Shown here: in pieces, positions 47,504 through 56,698 of the stretch | Layout of the letters: every line of letters begins with the position of its first letter | Numbering within the stretch: position 1 is the first letter of the stretch | NCBI RefSeq assembly: GCF_000276805.1 | Contig: NZ_AKXQ01000006.1 | Location: 124,001-188,000, forward strand | Source of the DNA: Moritella dasanensis ArB 0140 | GTDB taxonomy: Bacteria > Pseudomonadota > Gammaproteobacteria > Enterobacterales > Moritellaceae | Length of the DNA: 64,000 nucleotides | Direction of reading: 5' to 3' | Notes under the pieces: model-generated | The model's database searches: none | Seen by the model: only the letters and a program-made list of their open reading frames with translations | Told to the model about the DNA's origin: nothing | Made by a program: the position numbers and the translations under genes

Positions 47504-47917
47504 CTACTTTTTATGGAAATTAAGGAGTAGTTCTGCTTCTGCACGTGGTAGTTCGCACTCACGCATGATTTCTTCCAAGCTTGCGCCTAATTCAACCAGC
47601 TTCACTGCACGTGTATAAAAACGACTATCAGGATCTTGCTGTTCCTGTGTTGTCATCTCTTCTTTCATTTCATCTTGCTGATATTTAGTTTGCTGTAACT
47701 CCGATGCGACCCCCTGAATTGCACCACCTAAGTTAACATTAGATGTACTGAGTTCAATGATGCGTTTTTGCAGTGAATCATTTGATTTAGATAAGTGTTT
47801 GAGCAGTAAACTATGTGTTGCCTGCAATTTGGTTAACTTGCGGAATAATACAACACAACCAATAATCGCAGCAATCGCCACAGTCAGCGCAGCACCAGAC
47901 AAAATCAAAGCAAGCAT
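47504..47917 (-). CDS. DUF2802 domain-containing protein
   Basis: A 137-residue protein: an N-terminal membrane helix (about 2-26), a central coiled coil with DSLQKRIIELSTSNVNLGGA, and a C-terminal helix-turn-helix-like end (LVELGASLEEIMRECELPRA, then EAELLLNFHKK) typical of DUF2802. In Vibrio and Shewanella this gene follows the cheW/parP cluster, suggesting a link with chemotaxis or motility; the function is unknown. A strong terminator separates it from cheW. Confidence 0.85.
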   Translation of the reverse strand: MLALILSGAALTVAIAAIIGCVVLFRKLTKLQATHSLLLKHLSKSNDSLQKRIIELSTSNVNLGGAIQGVASELQQTKYQQDEMKEEMTTQEQQDPDSRFYTRAVKLVELGASLEEIMRECELPRAEAELLLNFHKK

Positions 47918-47943
47918 ATTGAGTCCTTCAATAAAATAGCAAT

Positions 47944-47979
47944 TAAAAAAAGCACTGTAACAATCATTACAGTGCTTTT
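47944..47979 (-). terminator. Terminator of the chemotaxis operon
   Basis: AGCACTGTAA and TTACAGTGCT form a perfect 10-bp stem around CAATCA, with A-runs before and T after, so it can end transcription from either strand. It is placed just after cheW. Confidence 0.9.
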
Positions 47980-48002
47980 CTAGATAGAAATGAAGATTAA
48001 GC

Positions 48003-48491
48003 TTATAAACCGCTTAATTCATCCCATTCTTCATCACTCAAAAACTTATTCAAATCAACAAGAATAAGCAGTTCGCCATCACGGTTTGATACACCTTGAA
48101 TGAACTTAGCACTTTCATCAGTACCAACACTCGGCGCCATATCAATTTCTGAAGAACGTAAATAAACAACTTCAGCAACACCATCAACTAAAATACCAAT
48201 CACTTGTTTTTCAGCTTCGATGATAACAATACGTGAGTTTTCACTTACTTCTGATGGCATCAAACCAAAACGCACGCGGGTATCGATCACGGTAACAACA
48301 TTACCACGTAAATTAATAATACCAATGACGTAGTTTGGCGCACCCGGTACTGGCGCAATTTCTGTATAACGTAATACTTCTTGTACTTGCATAACGTTAA
48401 TACCGTAGATTTCATTCTCTAGCTTGAATGTAACCCATTGTAATACTTCATCTTCAGATGCGTTTTCACCTAGACTTCGAGACTGACTCAT
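48003..48491 (-). CDS. cheW: Chemotaxis coupling protein CheW
   Basis: A 162-residue SH3-like coupling protein linking chemoreceptors to the CheA kinase. Core: VTFKLENEIYGINVMQVQEV, LRYTEIAPVPGAPNYVIGII and LRGNVVTVIDTRVRFGL. It is the last gene of the cheYZAB-parCP-cheW group, just before the terminator. Confidence 0.95.
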   Translation of the reverse strand: MSQSRSLGENASEDEVLQWVTFKLENEIYGINVMQVQEVLRYTEIAPVPGAPNYVIGIINLRGNVVTVIDTRVRFGLMPSEVSENSRIVIIEAEKQVIGILVDGVAEVVYLRSSEIDMAPSVGTDESAKFIQGVSNRDGELLILVDLNKFLSDEEWDELSGL

Positions 48492-48507
48492 GTTTTATTT
48501 CCTTCTA

Positions 48508-49500
48508 CTATTGCCCATGAATATTGATGCCATTATCCAGCAATTTAATCATTTCGGTTACGTGTAATAATACGCACATGCGTGATTTAACCATGCCAGC
48601 TAACCAAGGTCGACTGCCAGGTGTACTTCGCCATTTAATATCATTACGGTTTAAAGTTTCAGTACCATGCAGACTTTCACAGCCTAGTACCCAATTCGAA
48701 TCACTTAGTTGGATTTGATATTTATAATCTATCGCGCCCATATTCTGCTCAGGCATAACCCATTGCGCCGTATCAACAACACTTAATTTTTGATCTCGGT
48801 GTTGAATGATACCTAAATACCAATCCGGTTTGCCAAATAAGCTATTAACCGTATCGACTTGATGAATACCCCCTAACTCTGTCAAAGGCACGGCAAAAAT
48901 AACGCCTGCAACTTCAAAAAACAGTGCTTGAAAGTGTTCTTCTAATTCAATATTTTCCCACGCCGGCGGTGCTTCAGCAGCAACCATCACATCTTCTTCT
49001 ACGTGTATTATCTCTTGTGCTGGGACGTCCAACTCACCAGTGCTATCCTCAGAACTCTTCAGCTCAGTTGCTCGCTCTTTAGCCGTACCGGTATCGACAA
49101 TAGTATTCACTGTATCAACAACGGGTTCGACTGCATCAACAACCTGTTCTACAGTACCTATATCAAGCTCTACTGTTTCGACAACCCCTTGATTTACAGG
49201 CAAGTCGACCGGCTCAACCGTATCTAAAACAGACAAGTCCATGTCAGCAAGATCTATATCAATAACAGAACCCAACAACTGGTCAAGTTCGGTTAATGAA
49301 CCAGCACTATCTGGTTCAGGGATCTTGAAGTTACTCAATGCTTGAGGCGCCACAACCGACAATAACGGTACTGGCTCAGGATGAGTGGGCTTTGCAAGCA
49401 CAACTGCTGGTTCCACCAGTTTCACTTCTTCCACGACAGGCACTGACAACATAGACGAAAAGTAATCATCCAATGCAGAATGTTTGTTGTTCTTATCCAT
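48508..49500 (-). CDS. parP: ParP-like CheW-domain protein
   Basis: A 330-residue protein with an acidic, proline-rich N-terminal half (about 20-180, valine/aspartate/glutamate repeats) and a C-terminal CheW-like domain (LFFEVAGVIFAVPLTELGGI and PDWYLGIIQHRDQKLSVVDT). Position next to a ParA-family gene and cheW matches ParP of Vibrio, which joins the polar ParC ATPase to the chemotaxis array by binding CheA and receptors. Overlaps parC by eight bases. Confidence 0.88.
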   Translation of the reverse strand: MDKNNKHSALDDYFSSMLSVPVVEEVKLVEPAVVLAKPTHPEPVPLLSVVAPQALSNFKIPEPDSAGSLTELDQLLGSVIDIDLADMDLSVLDTVEPVDLPVNQGVVETVELDIGTVEQVVDAVEPVVDTVNTIVDTGTAKERATELKSSEDSTGELDVPAQEIIHVEEDVMVAAEAPPAWENIELEEHFQALFFEVAGVIFAVPLTELGGIHQVDTVNSLFGKPDWYLGIIQHRDQKLSVVDTAQWVMPEQNMGAIDYKYQIQLSDSNWVLGCESLHGTETLNRNDIKWRSTPGSRPWLAGMVKSRMCVLLHVTEMIKLLDNGINIHGQ

Positions 49501-50284
49501 ACATGCGATCCTGTTGTTTTATCTCTGCCAACAAGTCTTGTAATAACGCCCCATACGCAGCAACACCACGGCTACTTCGAGAATACATCGAGGGCGGCAT
49601 ATGTTTTAAACTGGCATTTCTAAATTGTGTATCAATTGGCACAACAGCACGCCAAACATGCTGGCTATAGTTTTGCTGTAATGTCTGCAATGATACCAGT
49701 GATGCTTTAGTTCGACGGTCAAACATCGTCGGGATCACCGTATATTTAAATTCATTTGCACAACTACGTTGCATAATTTCAAACGTTTTCACCATACGGT
49801 CTAACCCTTTCAAGGCTAAGAATTCCGTTTGTACAGGCACTAAAATACGATCACTGCTTGCTAATGCATTCACCATCATCACCCCGAGTACAGGCGGACA
49901 ATCGATAATAACAAAGTCATAATCATCCACGACTAGACTGATGATATTTTTGAGAATAAGTCCCATACCATCACGATGACCAAGGGTTCTATCCAAGGTC
50001 GCCAATGCCATTGTCGCGGGTAATAAATTAATACCGTTGTAAGGCGTTTCTATTGTCGCATTATGAACTAGTTCAGCATCAAGCGTAGGCGCGACAAAAA
50101 GATCAAACAATCCAACTGTTAAGTCATCACTGTCATAATTGAGATAGCTGGTTAAGGATGCGTGAGGGTCGGTATCAATTAATAATACGCGTTGCCCTTG
50201 CTCTGACAGTAACCCAGCCAGCGTAATGGCAGTGGTTGTTTTTCCAACCCCACCTTTTTGATTAGCAACAGTCCAAACGTTCAA
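49493..50284 (-). CDS. parC: ParA-family ATPase ParC
   Basis: A 263-residue MinD/ParA-type ATPase with a deviant Walker A (VANQKGGVGKTTTAIT, signature lysine K10) and switch II FVIIDCPPVLG. In Vibrio the homologue ParC places chemotaxis arrays at the old pole and guides their inheritance. Context (cheB before, parP overlapping, cheW next) supports this role rather than plasmid partition. Not to be confused with topoisomerase IV ParC. Confidence 0.9.
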   Translation of the reverse strand: MNVWTVANQKGGVGKTTTAITLAGLLSEQGQRVLLIDTDPHASLTSYLNYDSDDLTVGLFDLFVAPTLDAELVHNATIETPYNGINLLPATMALATLDRTLGHRDGMGLILKNIISLVVDDYDFVIIDCPPVLGVMMVNALASSDRILVPVQTEFLALKGLDRMVKTFEIMQRSCANEFKYTVIPTMFDRRTKASLVSLQTLQQNYSQHVWRAVVPIDTQFRNASLKHMPPSMYSRSSRGVAAYGALLQDLLAEIKQQDRMYG

Positions 50285-50310
50285 CTTTACCCTACCTTAT
50301 CTGCTTGTCA

Positions 50311-51603
50311 TTACCGACAACCAACTTCAATATTAATGCGCTCTGCGATTTGTAGCAGATTAATTTGCTCATCGGCTAATCCAGCATTCACAATCGCTTG
50401 TGGCATACCATAGACAACACAAGATTGTGCATCCTGTGCCCATACTGTACTGCCATGTTGTTTAAGTAATTTAGCGCCCTCGCGACCATCTGCGCCCATG
50501 CCAGTTAAGACAATCGCCAATACTTTATCGCGATATGACTTTGCAGCAGAACCAAATGTAATATCAACACTCGGTTTATAATTAATGCCTTCTGGACTGT
50601 CTATGACTTTCAGATACAAGCCACCGGCTTTACTTTCGATCAATACTTGCTTGCCACCCGGCGCTAAATAAGCGACACCCGGCTGTAAGCGATCACCGTG
50701 CTGCGCTTCCTTTACCGTAATTTGGCATAAAGTATTCAATCGCGCTGCAAATGCCGAGGTAAATGTAGCTGGCATATGTTGAATCAGCAAAATAGGGAGT
50801 GGAAAATCATGCCGTAAAGGTGTTAATACATTTTGCAATGCGACTGGACCACCGGTCGAAGAGCCGATTGCTAATAAGCTATACTTTTTACCTGATGCAC
50901 GTTTTAGCACACGACTTGCTGCTGGCAATACTCGCGCTTCAGACGGACTATTGTCGACATGGTGAGTGTGACCAGAATTTAACGTATTTAAGCGATTCGT
51001 ATCCGCATTGTGTCGCGCAACAACTGGCGTATTGATACGGTTATGCACGGTGTTATTAACAGTGCGATTAACTGTATTATTAACAGTACTATTAACCGTA
51101 CTATTAACCGTACTTCGCGTTAAAGTTGGTATCGAATGATTCGTAGGTGCTGCAGTCATTATTGGCGACGTAACAGGCGTACTACGCGGTGTTCTTAATA
51201 AACTGCGTCGTTTACTAATTTCTTTAATATTCTGCTGTAATAATCGTACCGCTTCCGCTTTATCTTTAGCAATATCTTCAAACTTTTTCGGCAAGAAGTT
51301 AGCGGCACCCGCTTCTAAGGCCTCTAGCGTTGATTTGGCACCTTGATGTGTTAATGATGAAAACATTAAAATCGGAGTCGGCGCTTCCTTCATGATCACT
51401 TTAACAGCAGAAATACCATCGAGTACCGGCATTTCAATATCCATCGTGATCACATCAGGACGTAGTAACTTTGTTTGAGTGATCGCTTCTTGACCATTGT
51501 TAGCAGTACCAATAACTTCCATTTCTGGATCTGCATTAATGATTTCACTTACTCTACGTCTGAAAAAACTAGAGTCATCAACGACTAAAACCTTTATTTT
51601 CAT
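50311..51603 (-). CDS. cheB: Chemotaxis response regulator protein-glutamate methylesterase CheB
   Basis: A 430-residue enzyme. The receiver domain (1-120) has the phosphorylated D55 ([14 protein letters not shown]). The methylesterase domain (about 240-430) has S249 in [12 protein letters not shown] and the usual catalytic His and Asp region ([16 protein letters not shown]). It demethylates and deamidates receptors to reset the signal. The linker (about 125-235) is unusually long and repetitive (six STVN-like tetrads), making the protein about 80 residues longer than in E. coli. Confidence 0.95.
   Translation of the reverse strand: MKIKVLVVDDSSFFRRRVSEIINADPEMEVIGTANNGQEAITQTKLLRPDVITMDIEMPVLDGISAVKVIMKEAPTPILMFSSLTHQGAKSTLEALEAGAANFLPKKFEDIAKDKAEAVRLLQQNIKEISKRRSLLRTPRSTPVTSPIMTAAPTNHSIPTLTRSTVNSTVNSTVNNTVNRTVNNTVHNRINTPVVARHNADTNRLNTLNSGHTHHVDNSPSEARVLPAASRVLKRASGKKYSLLAIGSSTGGPVALQNVLTPLRHDFPLPILLIQHMPATFTSAFAARLNTLCQITVKEAQHGDRLQPGVAYLAPGGKQVLIESKAGGLYLKVIDSPEGINYKPSVDITFGSAAKSYRDKVLAIVLTGMGADGREGAKLLKQHGSTVWAQDAQSCVVYGMPQAIVNAGLADEQINLLQIAERINIEVGCR
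51043..51114. repeat. 12-bp tandem repeats in the cheB linker
   Basis: Six consecutive 12-bp units encode residues 164-187, [24 protein letters not shown], then a looser seventh unit NRIN. The units differ at a few bases, so the array is moderately old and still in frame. Confidence 0.9.
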
Positions 51604-51611
51604 CTAATCTA

Positions 51612-51663
51612 TCTACTTCAATGTGTCTACTTCAATGTAAAAGCACACAGGGGTTGCCCCCTG
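51612..51663 (-). other. cheA-cheB spacer with direct repeat and hairpin
   Basis: TCTACTTCAATGT is repeated (51612-51624 and 51626-51638). Next to it, on the minus strand, CAGGGG-GCAA-CCCCTG forms a stem with a GNRA-type loop. It may tune how much cheB is made relative to cheA. Confidence 0.55.
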
Positions 51664-51673
51664 CATCAACAAA

Positions 51674-53836
51674 TTAGCGTTTTGCGTAATGATTCAAGAG
51701 ACTTGGAATGTCCAAAATCAGCGCAATACCACCATCACTGGTAATTGTTGCTCCAGCCATACCTGGCGTACCTTGTAATAAGTTGTCTAACGCTTTAATA
51801 ACAACTTCTTCTTGACCAATCAGACTATCAACAACAAAACCAACTTGCTTGAGACCCAATTGAACAATAACAACATGGCCTAAACCGCGTTCATTACGAG
51901 CACCTGCTTGTGGATCCATTTTCGTTAACCAATCATGCAGATAGAATAGCGGTATCGCTTTCTCTCGAACAATAATTGTCAGCTGGTTATCCACTACGTG
52001 CGTTTTATTTAAATCAAGATGGAATATTTCATTCACACTTGTTAATGGTAACGCGAATATCTGTTTACCCACTTCAACCATCAATGTTGGTAATATCGCC
52101 AGTGTTAGCGGCACCTTAATAAAGATTGTCGTACCAGTACCCAGGTTTGAATCAATCGAAATAGTACCATTAAGCTTACTAATACCAGTCTTAACAACAT
52201 CCATACCGACACCACGGCCAGAAATATCAGAAATCTTTTCTTTAGTTGAGAAGCCTGGTGCAAAAATAAGGTTGTATGCTTCATTATCCGAAATGCGTGC
52301 CGCTGAATCTGCGTCAAGTACACCACGGTCAATGGCAATTTGTTTTAATCGTTCAGCGTCCATACCGGCGCCATCATCAACGATTTTCAAACTAATATGG
52401 TCGCCTTCTTGTGAGGCCGATAAGGTAATATTACCTTGTCGAGGTTTACCATTTTTCTCACGTACGTCCGGCATTTCAATACCGTGATCCACCGAGTTTC
52501 TCACTAAGTGAACCAGGGGATCAGCAAGTGCTTCCACTAAGTTTTTATCTAAATCAGTTTCTTCACCAACCAATTCAAGGTTAATGTCTTTCGCTAAAGT
52601 ACGCGCTAAATCACGTACAACACGGGGGAAACGACCAAATACTTTTTTGATTGGTTGCATCCGTGTTTTCATTACTGCACCTTGTAAATCAGCAGTAACC
52701 ACATCAAGATTAGACACAGCTTTGGTCATATCTTCATCATTCGTTGAAATGCCCAAGCTCACTAAACGGTTACGAACAAGCACTAACTCGCCCACCATAT
52801 TCATGATTTCATCAAGCGTACGCGTATCAACACGTACCGTTGAATCGGCTTGTGGCTTAGCTTTTTTATCTGTTTTTGCAGCTGGCTCTACCGCTTTAGC
52901 GACTGGCGCCTTAGCTGGTGATGCCGCTACTTTTGCAACAGGTGCTGTCGGTGTTGCAACAGCGGTTAACTGTTCCACAACGGGTTGCGATTGTACTGCT
53001 GGTGTATTCGAAGTAGTGGCTACATTTTTAATGCTGTTCACAGCACTTGGTGCATTACCCTTACCATACAAGTCATCGAGTAAGCTTTCGAAGTCATCGT
53101 CATTAATACCAGCATTATTATCTGCCACAGGTGCTACCACCTTCGGCGCCGCTGGTGTAGCAGGAGATGCCACACTATGCTGACCAACACCATGCAAGTC
53201 ATCAAGTAGCTTTTCGAATTCATCATCACTAAAGTCTGAATTTGAACTTACAGGCATCGCCACTGGTGCAGGTTTACTCTCTTCAGTATTAGCCGTTGGT
53301 GTACCGCCTTTACCGTGTAACTCATCAAGTAACTGCTCAAATTCAAGCTCTGACATGCCGTTAATGTCTGGACTAGCAGCAGTAACCACAGGTGCCGCAA
53401 TTTTTTCAGCGACAACAGGCGTTTCGATCACCGCTGCTGGCGCAGATTCAGGTTGAGTAAGCAAATTCAGTTGATGAATTAATGCCGCATCTGCAGCAAC
53501 AAGAGGCTCTCTTTGTTGAATTGCGACAAACATTTCGTTTACACAATCCAATGATTTAAGAATAACATCCATTAATTCAGGTGTTACCGCTCGAAGTCCA
53601 TTGCGCAAGCCATCAAATACGTTTTCTGCACCGTGGCATATATCAACGAGTTCTGATAATGCTAAAAATCCAGCACCACCTTTAACCGTATGGAACCCCC
53701 TAAAGATTGCATTCAGCAATTCTGAGTCTTCTGGACGTTTTTCTAAATCAACGAGTTGCTCAGAGAGTAGCTCCAGAATTTCAGATGCTTCTATCAGGAA
53801 GTCCTGTAGAATATCTTCATCAACATCAAAGCTCAT
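51674..53836 (-). CDS. cheA: Chemotaxis histidine kinase CheA
   Basis: A 720-residue kinase. P1 (1-110) has phosphorylated H49 (FRGFHTVKGGAGFL). A long linker (about 130-330) follows instead of a recognisable P2; it holds three copies of a D/E-FE-LLD-D/E-L-H/Y-GxG motif at 163-178, 204-218 and 247-260. Then come P3 dimerisation (about 330-400), P4 ATPase (HLVRNSVDHGIE, DDGAGMD, GRGVGMDVVK) and P5 CheW-like regulation. It phosphorylates CheY and CheB. Start ATG at 53836, with GGGAG six bases before it, preferred over the TTG one codon upstream. Confidence 0.95.
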   Translation of the reverse strand: MSFDVDEDILQDFLIEASEILELLSEQLVDLEKRPEDSELLNAIFRGFHTVKGGAGFLALSELVDICHGAENVFDGLRNGLRAVTPELMDVILKSLDCVNEMFVAIQQREPLVAADAALIHQLNLLTQPESAPAAVIETPVVAEKIAAPVVTAASPDINGMSELEFEQLLDELHGKGGTPTANTEESKPAPVAMPVSSNSDFSDDEFEKLLDDLHGVGQHSVASPATPAAPKVVAPVADNNAGINDDDFESLLDDLYGKGNAPSAVNSIKNVATTSNTPAVQSQPVVEQLTAVATPTAPVAKVAASPAKAPVAKAVEPAAKTDKKAKPQADSTVRVDTRTLDEIMNMVGELVLVRNRLVSLGISTNDEDMTKAVSNLDVVTADLQGAVMKTRMQPIKKVFGRFPRVVRDLARTLAKDINLELVGEETDLDKNLVEALADPLVHLVRNSVDHGIEMPDVREKNGKPRQGNITLSASQEGDHISLKIVDDGAGMDAERLKQIAIDRGVLDADSAARISDNEAYNLIFAPGFSTKEKISDISGRGVGMDVVKTGISKLNGTISIDSNLGTGTTIFIKVPLTLAILPTLMVEVGKQIFALPLTSVNEIFHLDLNKTHVVDNQLTIIVREKAIPLFYLHDWLTKMDPQAGARNERGLGHVVIVQLGLKQVGFVVDSLIGQEEVVIKALDNLLQGTPGMAGATITSDGGIALILDIPSLLNHYAKR

Positions 53837-53847
53837 CAATATCTCCC

Positions 53848-54597
53848 TTAAAATCCTAAACTTGATAATAAATCATCAACATCATTTTGGCCGTCTACCA
53901 CATCAACACGTTCACTCGCGTTCATGATCGGACCTTCCGCCTCAATGCCACTTATTTCTTTAATTTGTTCAGCTGATTTGTTTAGTGGTTTTGCTGCCTC
54001 ACCAAACATCGTCAACATTTCAACTAATTTAACTTCAACTTCTTGCACTAGATTAATCACACGACGGATCATTTGACCTGTTAAGTCTTGGAAATCTTGT
54101 GCCATTAGAATTTCAGTTAAGTACTGTCTTAGGCTATCGGCATCAGACACTGAAACTTGAAGGAAATCATCTAATAAATTACAAAGTTCTTTGAATTGAC
54201 CGAGTTGCAAATCACGACTCATCAAGCTCTTCCAATTTGGCATCACTTGTTGGATGCGATCGTTAAAGCTATCGGCGATTGGCAAGCAAGCTTCTACTGC
54301 ATCCATCGTTCGGTTTGCGGCTTTATCTGTCATCTCGATCACGTAGTTTAAACGCTCTCGTGCATCAGGAAATTCGTCGTTGGCCAAACTTTCAATACGT
54401 GTATCTAATTGGAAGTCTTCTAATGAATCATGCAGTTGACGCGTTAACACACCGACTTTATCAAACAGAGCATCGGAACTTGCACTCTGAATATCGGTGA
54501 TAATTTCATTTGCCATTTCAATCTGGTCACACTCTAACAGTGCAACCAATTCTTTAGCTTTTGCCAATGAAATCAAAGATTCTAGTTGTTCACTCAT
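53848..54597 (-). CDS. cheZ: CheY-phosphatase CheZ
   Basis: A 249-residue helical dimer that dephosphorylates CheY-P. The catalytic segment AQDFQDLTGQMIRRV contains the active Asp and Gln; the C-terminal DVDDLLSSLGF is the CheY-binding tail. I use the ATG at 54597 because AGGG lies six bases before it; the ATG two codons upstream touches the site. It lies between cheY and cheA. Confidence 0.94.
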   Translation of the reverse strand: MSEQLESLISLAKAKELVALLECDQIEMANEIITDIQSASSDALFDKVGVLTRQLHDSLEDFQLDTRIESLANDEFPDARERLNYVIEMTDKAANRTMDAVEACLPIADSFNDRIQQVMPNWKSLMSRDLQLGQFKELCNLLDDFLQVSVSDADSLRQYLTEILMAQDFQDLTGQMIRRVINLVQEVEVKLVEMLTMFGEAAKPLNKSAEQIKEISGIEAEGPIMNASERVDVVDGQNDVDDLLSSLGF

Positions 54598-54609
54598 GCG
54601 CATCCCTGA

Positions 54610-54993
54610 TTATTGAATTCGTTCGAAGATCTTCTCTAATTTTTCTTTTAATGTCGCTGCCGTGAATGGTTTGATAATGTAACCATTTACACCTGATTGT
54701 GCAGCTTCAATAATCTGTTCACGTTTCGCTTCTGCAGTAACCATCAATACTGGAATATGGCAAAGCGCTTGATCTTTACGGATCTCTTTAAGCAGATCAA
54801 TACCTTGCATGCCAGGCATATTCCAATCAGTGACAACAAAGTCATAATCGCCATTTTTAAGCATAGGTAACGCGGTGTTACCGTCATCCGCTTCATAAGT
54901 ATTACTAAAACCAAGGTCGCGCAATAGGTTTTTAATGATACGTCTCATCGTAGAAAAATCATCAACGATAAGAATTTTAATTTGCTTTTTCAA
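54610..54993 (-). CDS. cheY: Chemotaxis response regulator CheY
   Basis: A single receiver domain of 127 residues (from the TTG start) that binds FliM to switch the motor when phosphorylated. [19 protein letters not shown] contains the acidic pocket; the phospho-acceptor is the Asp of [14 protein letters not shown]; the conserved lysine is in YIIKPF. I choose TTG at 54993, five bases after a GGAG site; the frame extends four codons further, into the ribosome-binding site. Confidence 0.92.
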   Translation of the reverse strand: MKKQIKILIVDDFSTMRRIIKNLLRDLGFSNTYEADDGNTALPMLKNGDYDFVVTDWNMPGMQGIDLLKEIRKDQALCHIPVLMVTAEAKREQIIEAAQSGVNGYIIKPFTAATLKEKLEKIFERIQ

Positions 54994-55093
54994 GTTGTTC
55001 TCCAAAATAAGTAATTACAATATTTACAGGTCCTGATACCCATAAATATATTACTTCAATATTCAGGTACTGAATAAATAGTACCAATTAAAC

Positions 55094-55819
55094 TTAATCA
55101 TCAATCCAAGCATGCATACGAGCTTTAACACGATGCATTGCTTGACTGTGTATTTGACTTACTCGAGATTCACTGACACTAAGCACTTCCCCAATCTCTC
55201 TTAGGTTTAACTCTTCATCGTAATAAAGCGATAAAACTAAGCTTTCTCTTTCTGGTAATGTTTTAATACAACCAGCGAGTGCTTGCTGAAAACGTTGGTC
55301 AGAAAAGTCCGCACAAGGGGTACTTGATTTACCTTCATAAGCTGAATAAGCGTCTTCATTACTGGCCGTCAAATCCTCGACCGCCAATATATGCCCACTG
55401 TTAACATCCATCAACATACTATGGTAGTCGGTCAGACTTACGCCTAATTCGCCAGCAACATCAGTATCTTTTGCGTCCGTCCCCGTTTGTTTCTCGATCC
55501 GATCAATGGCAGCTGCAATATCACGACCATTTTTATGCACTGATCTTGGTACCCAGTCTCCGCGTCTCATTTCATCAATCATTGAGCCGCGAATACGAAT
55601 ACCCGCATACGTTTCAAAACTAGCCCCTTTAGAACCATCAAAATTGCGCGCAGCATCCAGTAACCCAATCATACCCGATTGGATTAAATCATCTAACTGA
55701 ACACTCGGCGGCAAACGTAGAAGCAAGTGATGGGCAATTCGTTTTACTAAAAAACCGAATTGCTCAACAGCCTGATTCTGTTGCGACTGGATGTTAGTGT
55801 AAGCGGATGCCTTATTCAC
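55094..55819 (-). CDS. fliA: RNA polymerase sigma factor FliA (sigma-28)
   Basis: A 241-residue flagellar sigma factor. Region 2 has LLRLPPSVQLDDLIQSGMIG and LLDAARNFDGSKGASFETYA; region 3 has RRGDWVPRSVHKNGRDIAAA; region 4 has ESLVLSLYYDEELNLREIGE and VSESRVSQIHSQAMHRVKAR. It drives late flagellar and chemotaxis genes. Two bases follow flhG, so both are co-transcribed. Confidence 0.96.
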   Translation of the reverse strand: MNKASAYTNIQSQQNQAVEQFGFLVKRIAHHLLLRLPPSVQLDDLIQSGMIGLLDAARNFDGSKGASFETYAGIRIRGSMIDEMRRGDWVPRSVHKNGRDIAAAIDRIEKQTGTDAKDTDVAGELGVSLTDYHSMLMDVNSGHILAVEDLTASNEDAYSAYEGKSSTPCADFSDQRFQQALAGCIKTLPERESLVLSLYYDEELNLREIGEVLSVSESRVSQIHSQAMHRVKARMHAWIDD

Positions 55820-55820
55820 T

Positions 55821-56696
55821 TCAATCTTCTACCTTGGCTTTGTTCTCAAACAGGTTCTCAATGAAAAACTCTAGATGACCACCGGCTTTATTCGGTACCG
55901 GCCAAGTAGCAGCTTTACTTGCCAATGCTCTAAACGCAAGTGACGCAGGTGCTTTTGGAAACGCCTCTACAACCACTTTTTGCTTTCGAACAGATTGACG
56001 AACACAGTTATCAAACGGAATACAAGCAACAAGTTCTAATGTTGCATCTAAAAATCGGTCGGTGACACGTGTCAACTTAGTAAATAATTCTTGGCCTTCA
56101 CGTAAACTGCGCACCATGTTGGCGACAATTTTAAAACGATGAACACCGTGTTCTTTAGATAATAATTTAATTAAAGCGTAAGCATCGGTAATCGATGTTG
56201 GTTCATCACACACCACCATCAAGATATCTTGTGAAGCACGGCAAAAACTTAATACCATGTCCGAAATACCGGCAGCAGTATCAACTAATAACACGTCAAT
56301 GGGTGTCTTTAATGCGCCAAAAGCGCGGATTAAACCCGCATGCTCTTGCACCGACAACTCAACCATCGAACGTGTACCCGATGTCGCTGGCGCGATCAAA
56401 ATGCCATTTGGCCCTTCAATCAAAATATCGTCTAATGTACATTCTCCCGATATCACATGAGAGATATTTTTATGTACGCGTAAGCCGAGTAAAACATCGA
56501 CATTTGCCAATCCAAGATCGGCATCTAAAACCATCACTCGCTTGCCTTGAGCCGCGAGTGCTACTGCCATGTTCAGTGTTACGTTAGTTTTACCCACGCC
56601 ACCTTTACCACCTGAAACGGCAATAACTTTAACTTTTTTGTTATTACTCATTTGTCTTAGACCACTTGCTTGATCGAAAAAAAGATTTTTATTCAT
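55821..56696 (-). CDS. flhG: Flagellar number regulator FlhG (FleN), MinD-like ATPase
   Basis: A 291-residue MinD-type ATPase that limits polar flagella to one. The N-terminal DQASGLR (residues 8-14) is the DQAxxLR helix that stimulates the FlhF GTPase. A deviant Walker A, SGGKGGVGKTN, and DADLGLANVDVLLGL follow. It acts with FlhF, encoded two bases upstream, and restrains the flagellar master regulator in relatives. Confidence 0.95.
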   Translation of the reverse strand: MNKNLFFDQASGLRQMSNNKKVKVIAVSGGKGGVGKTNVTLNMAVALAAQGKRVMVLDADLGLANVDVLLGLRVHKNISHVISGECTLDDILIEGPNGILIAPATSGTRSMVELSVQEHAGLIRAFGALKTPIDVLLVDTAAGISDMVLSFCRASQDILMVVCDEPTSITDAYALIKLLSKEHGVHRFKIVANMVRSLREGQELFTKLTRVTDRFLDATLELVACIPFDNCVRQSVRKQKVVVEAFPKAPASLAFRALASKAATWPVPNKAGGHLEFFIENLFENKAKVED

Positions 56697-56698
56697 TA

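Noticed and set aside
49493-50284. Plasmid or chromosome partition ParA, or topoisomerase IV ParC
   Set aside because: It lies inside the chemotaxis operon beside parP and cheW with no parB or parS, and is far too short for topoisomerase.
51043-51114. CRISPR-like or regulatory DNA repeat
   Set aside because: The 12-bp units are contiguous, in frame inside cheB and encode a repeated tetrapeptide; there are no spacers and no cas genes.
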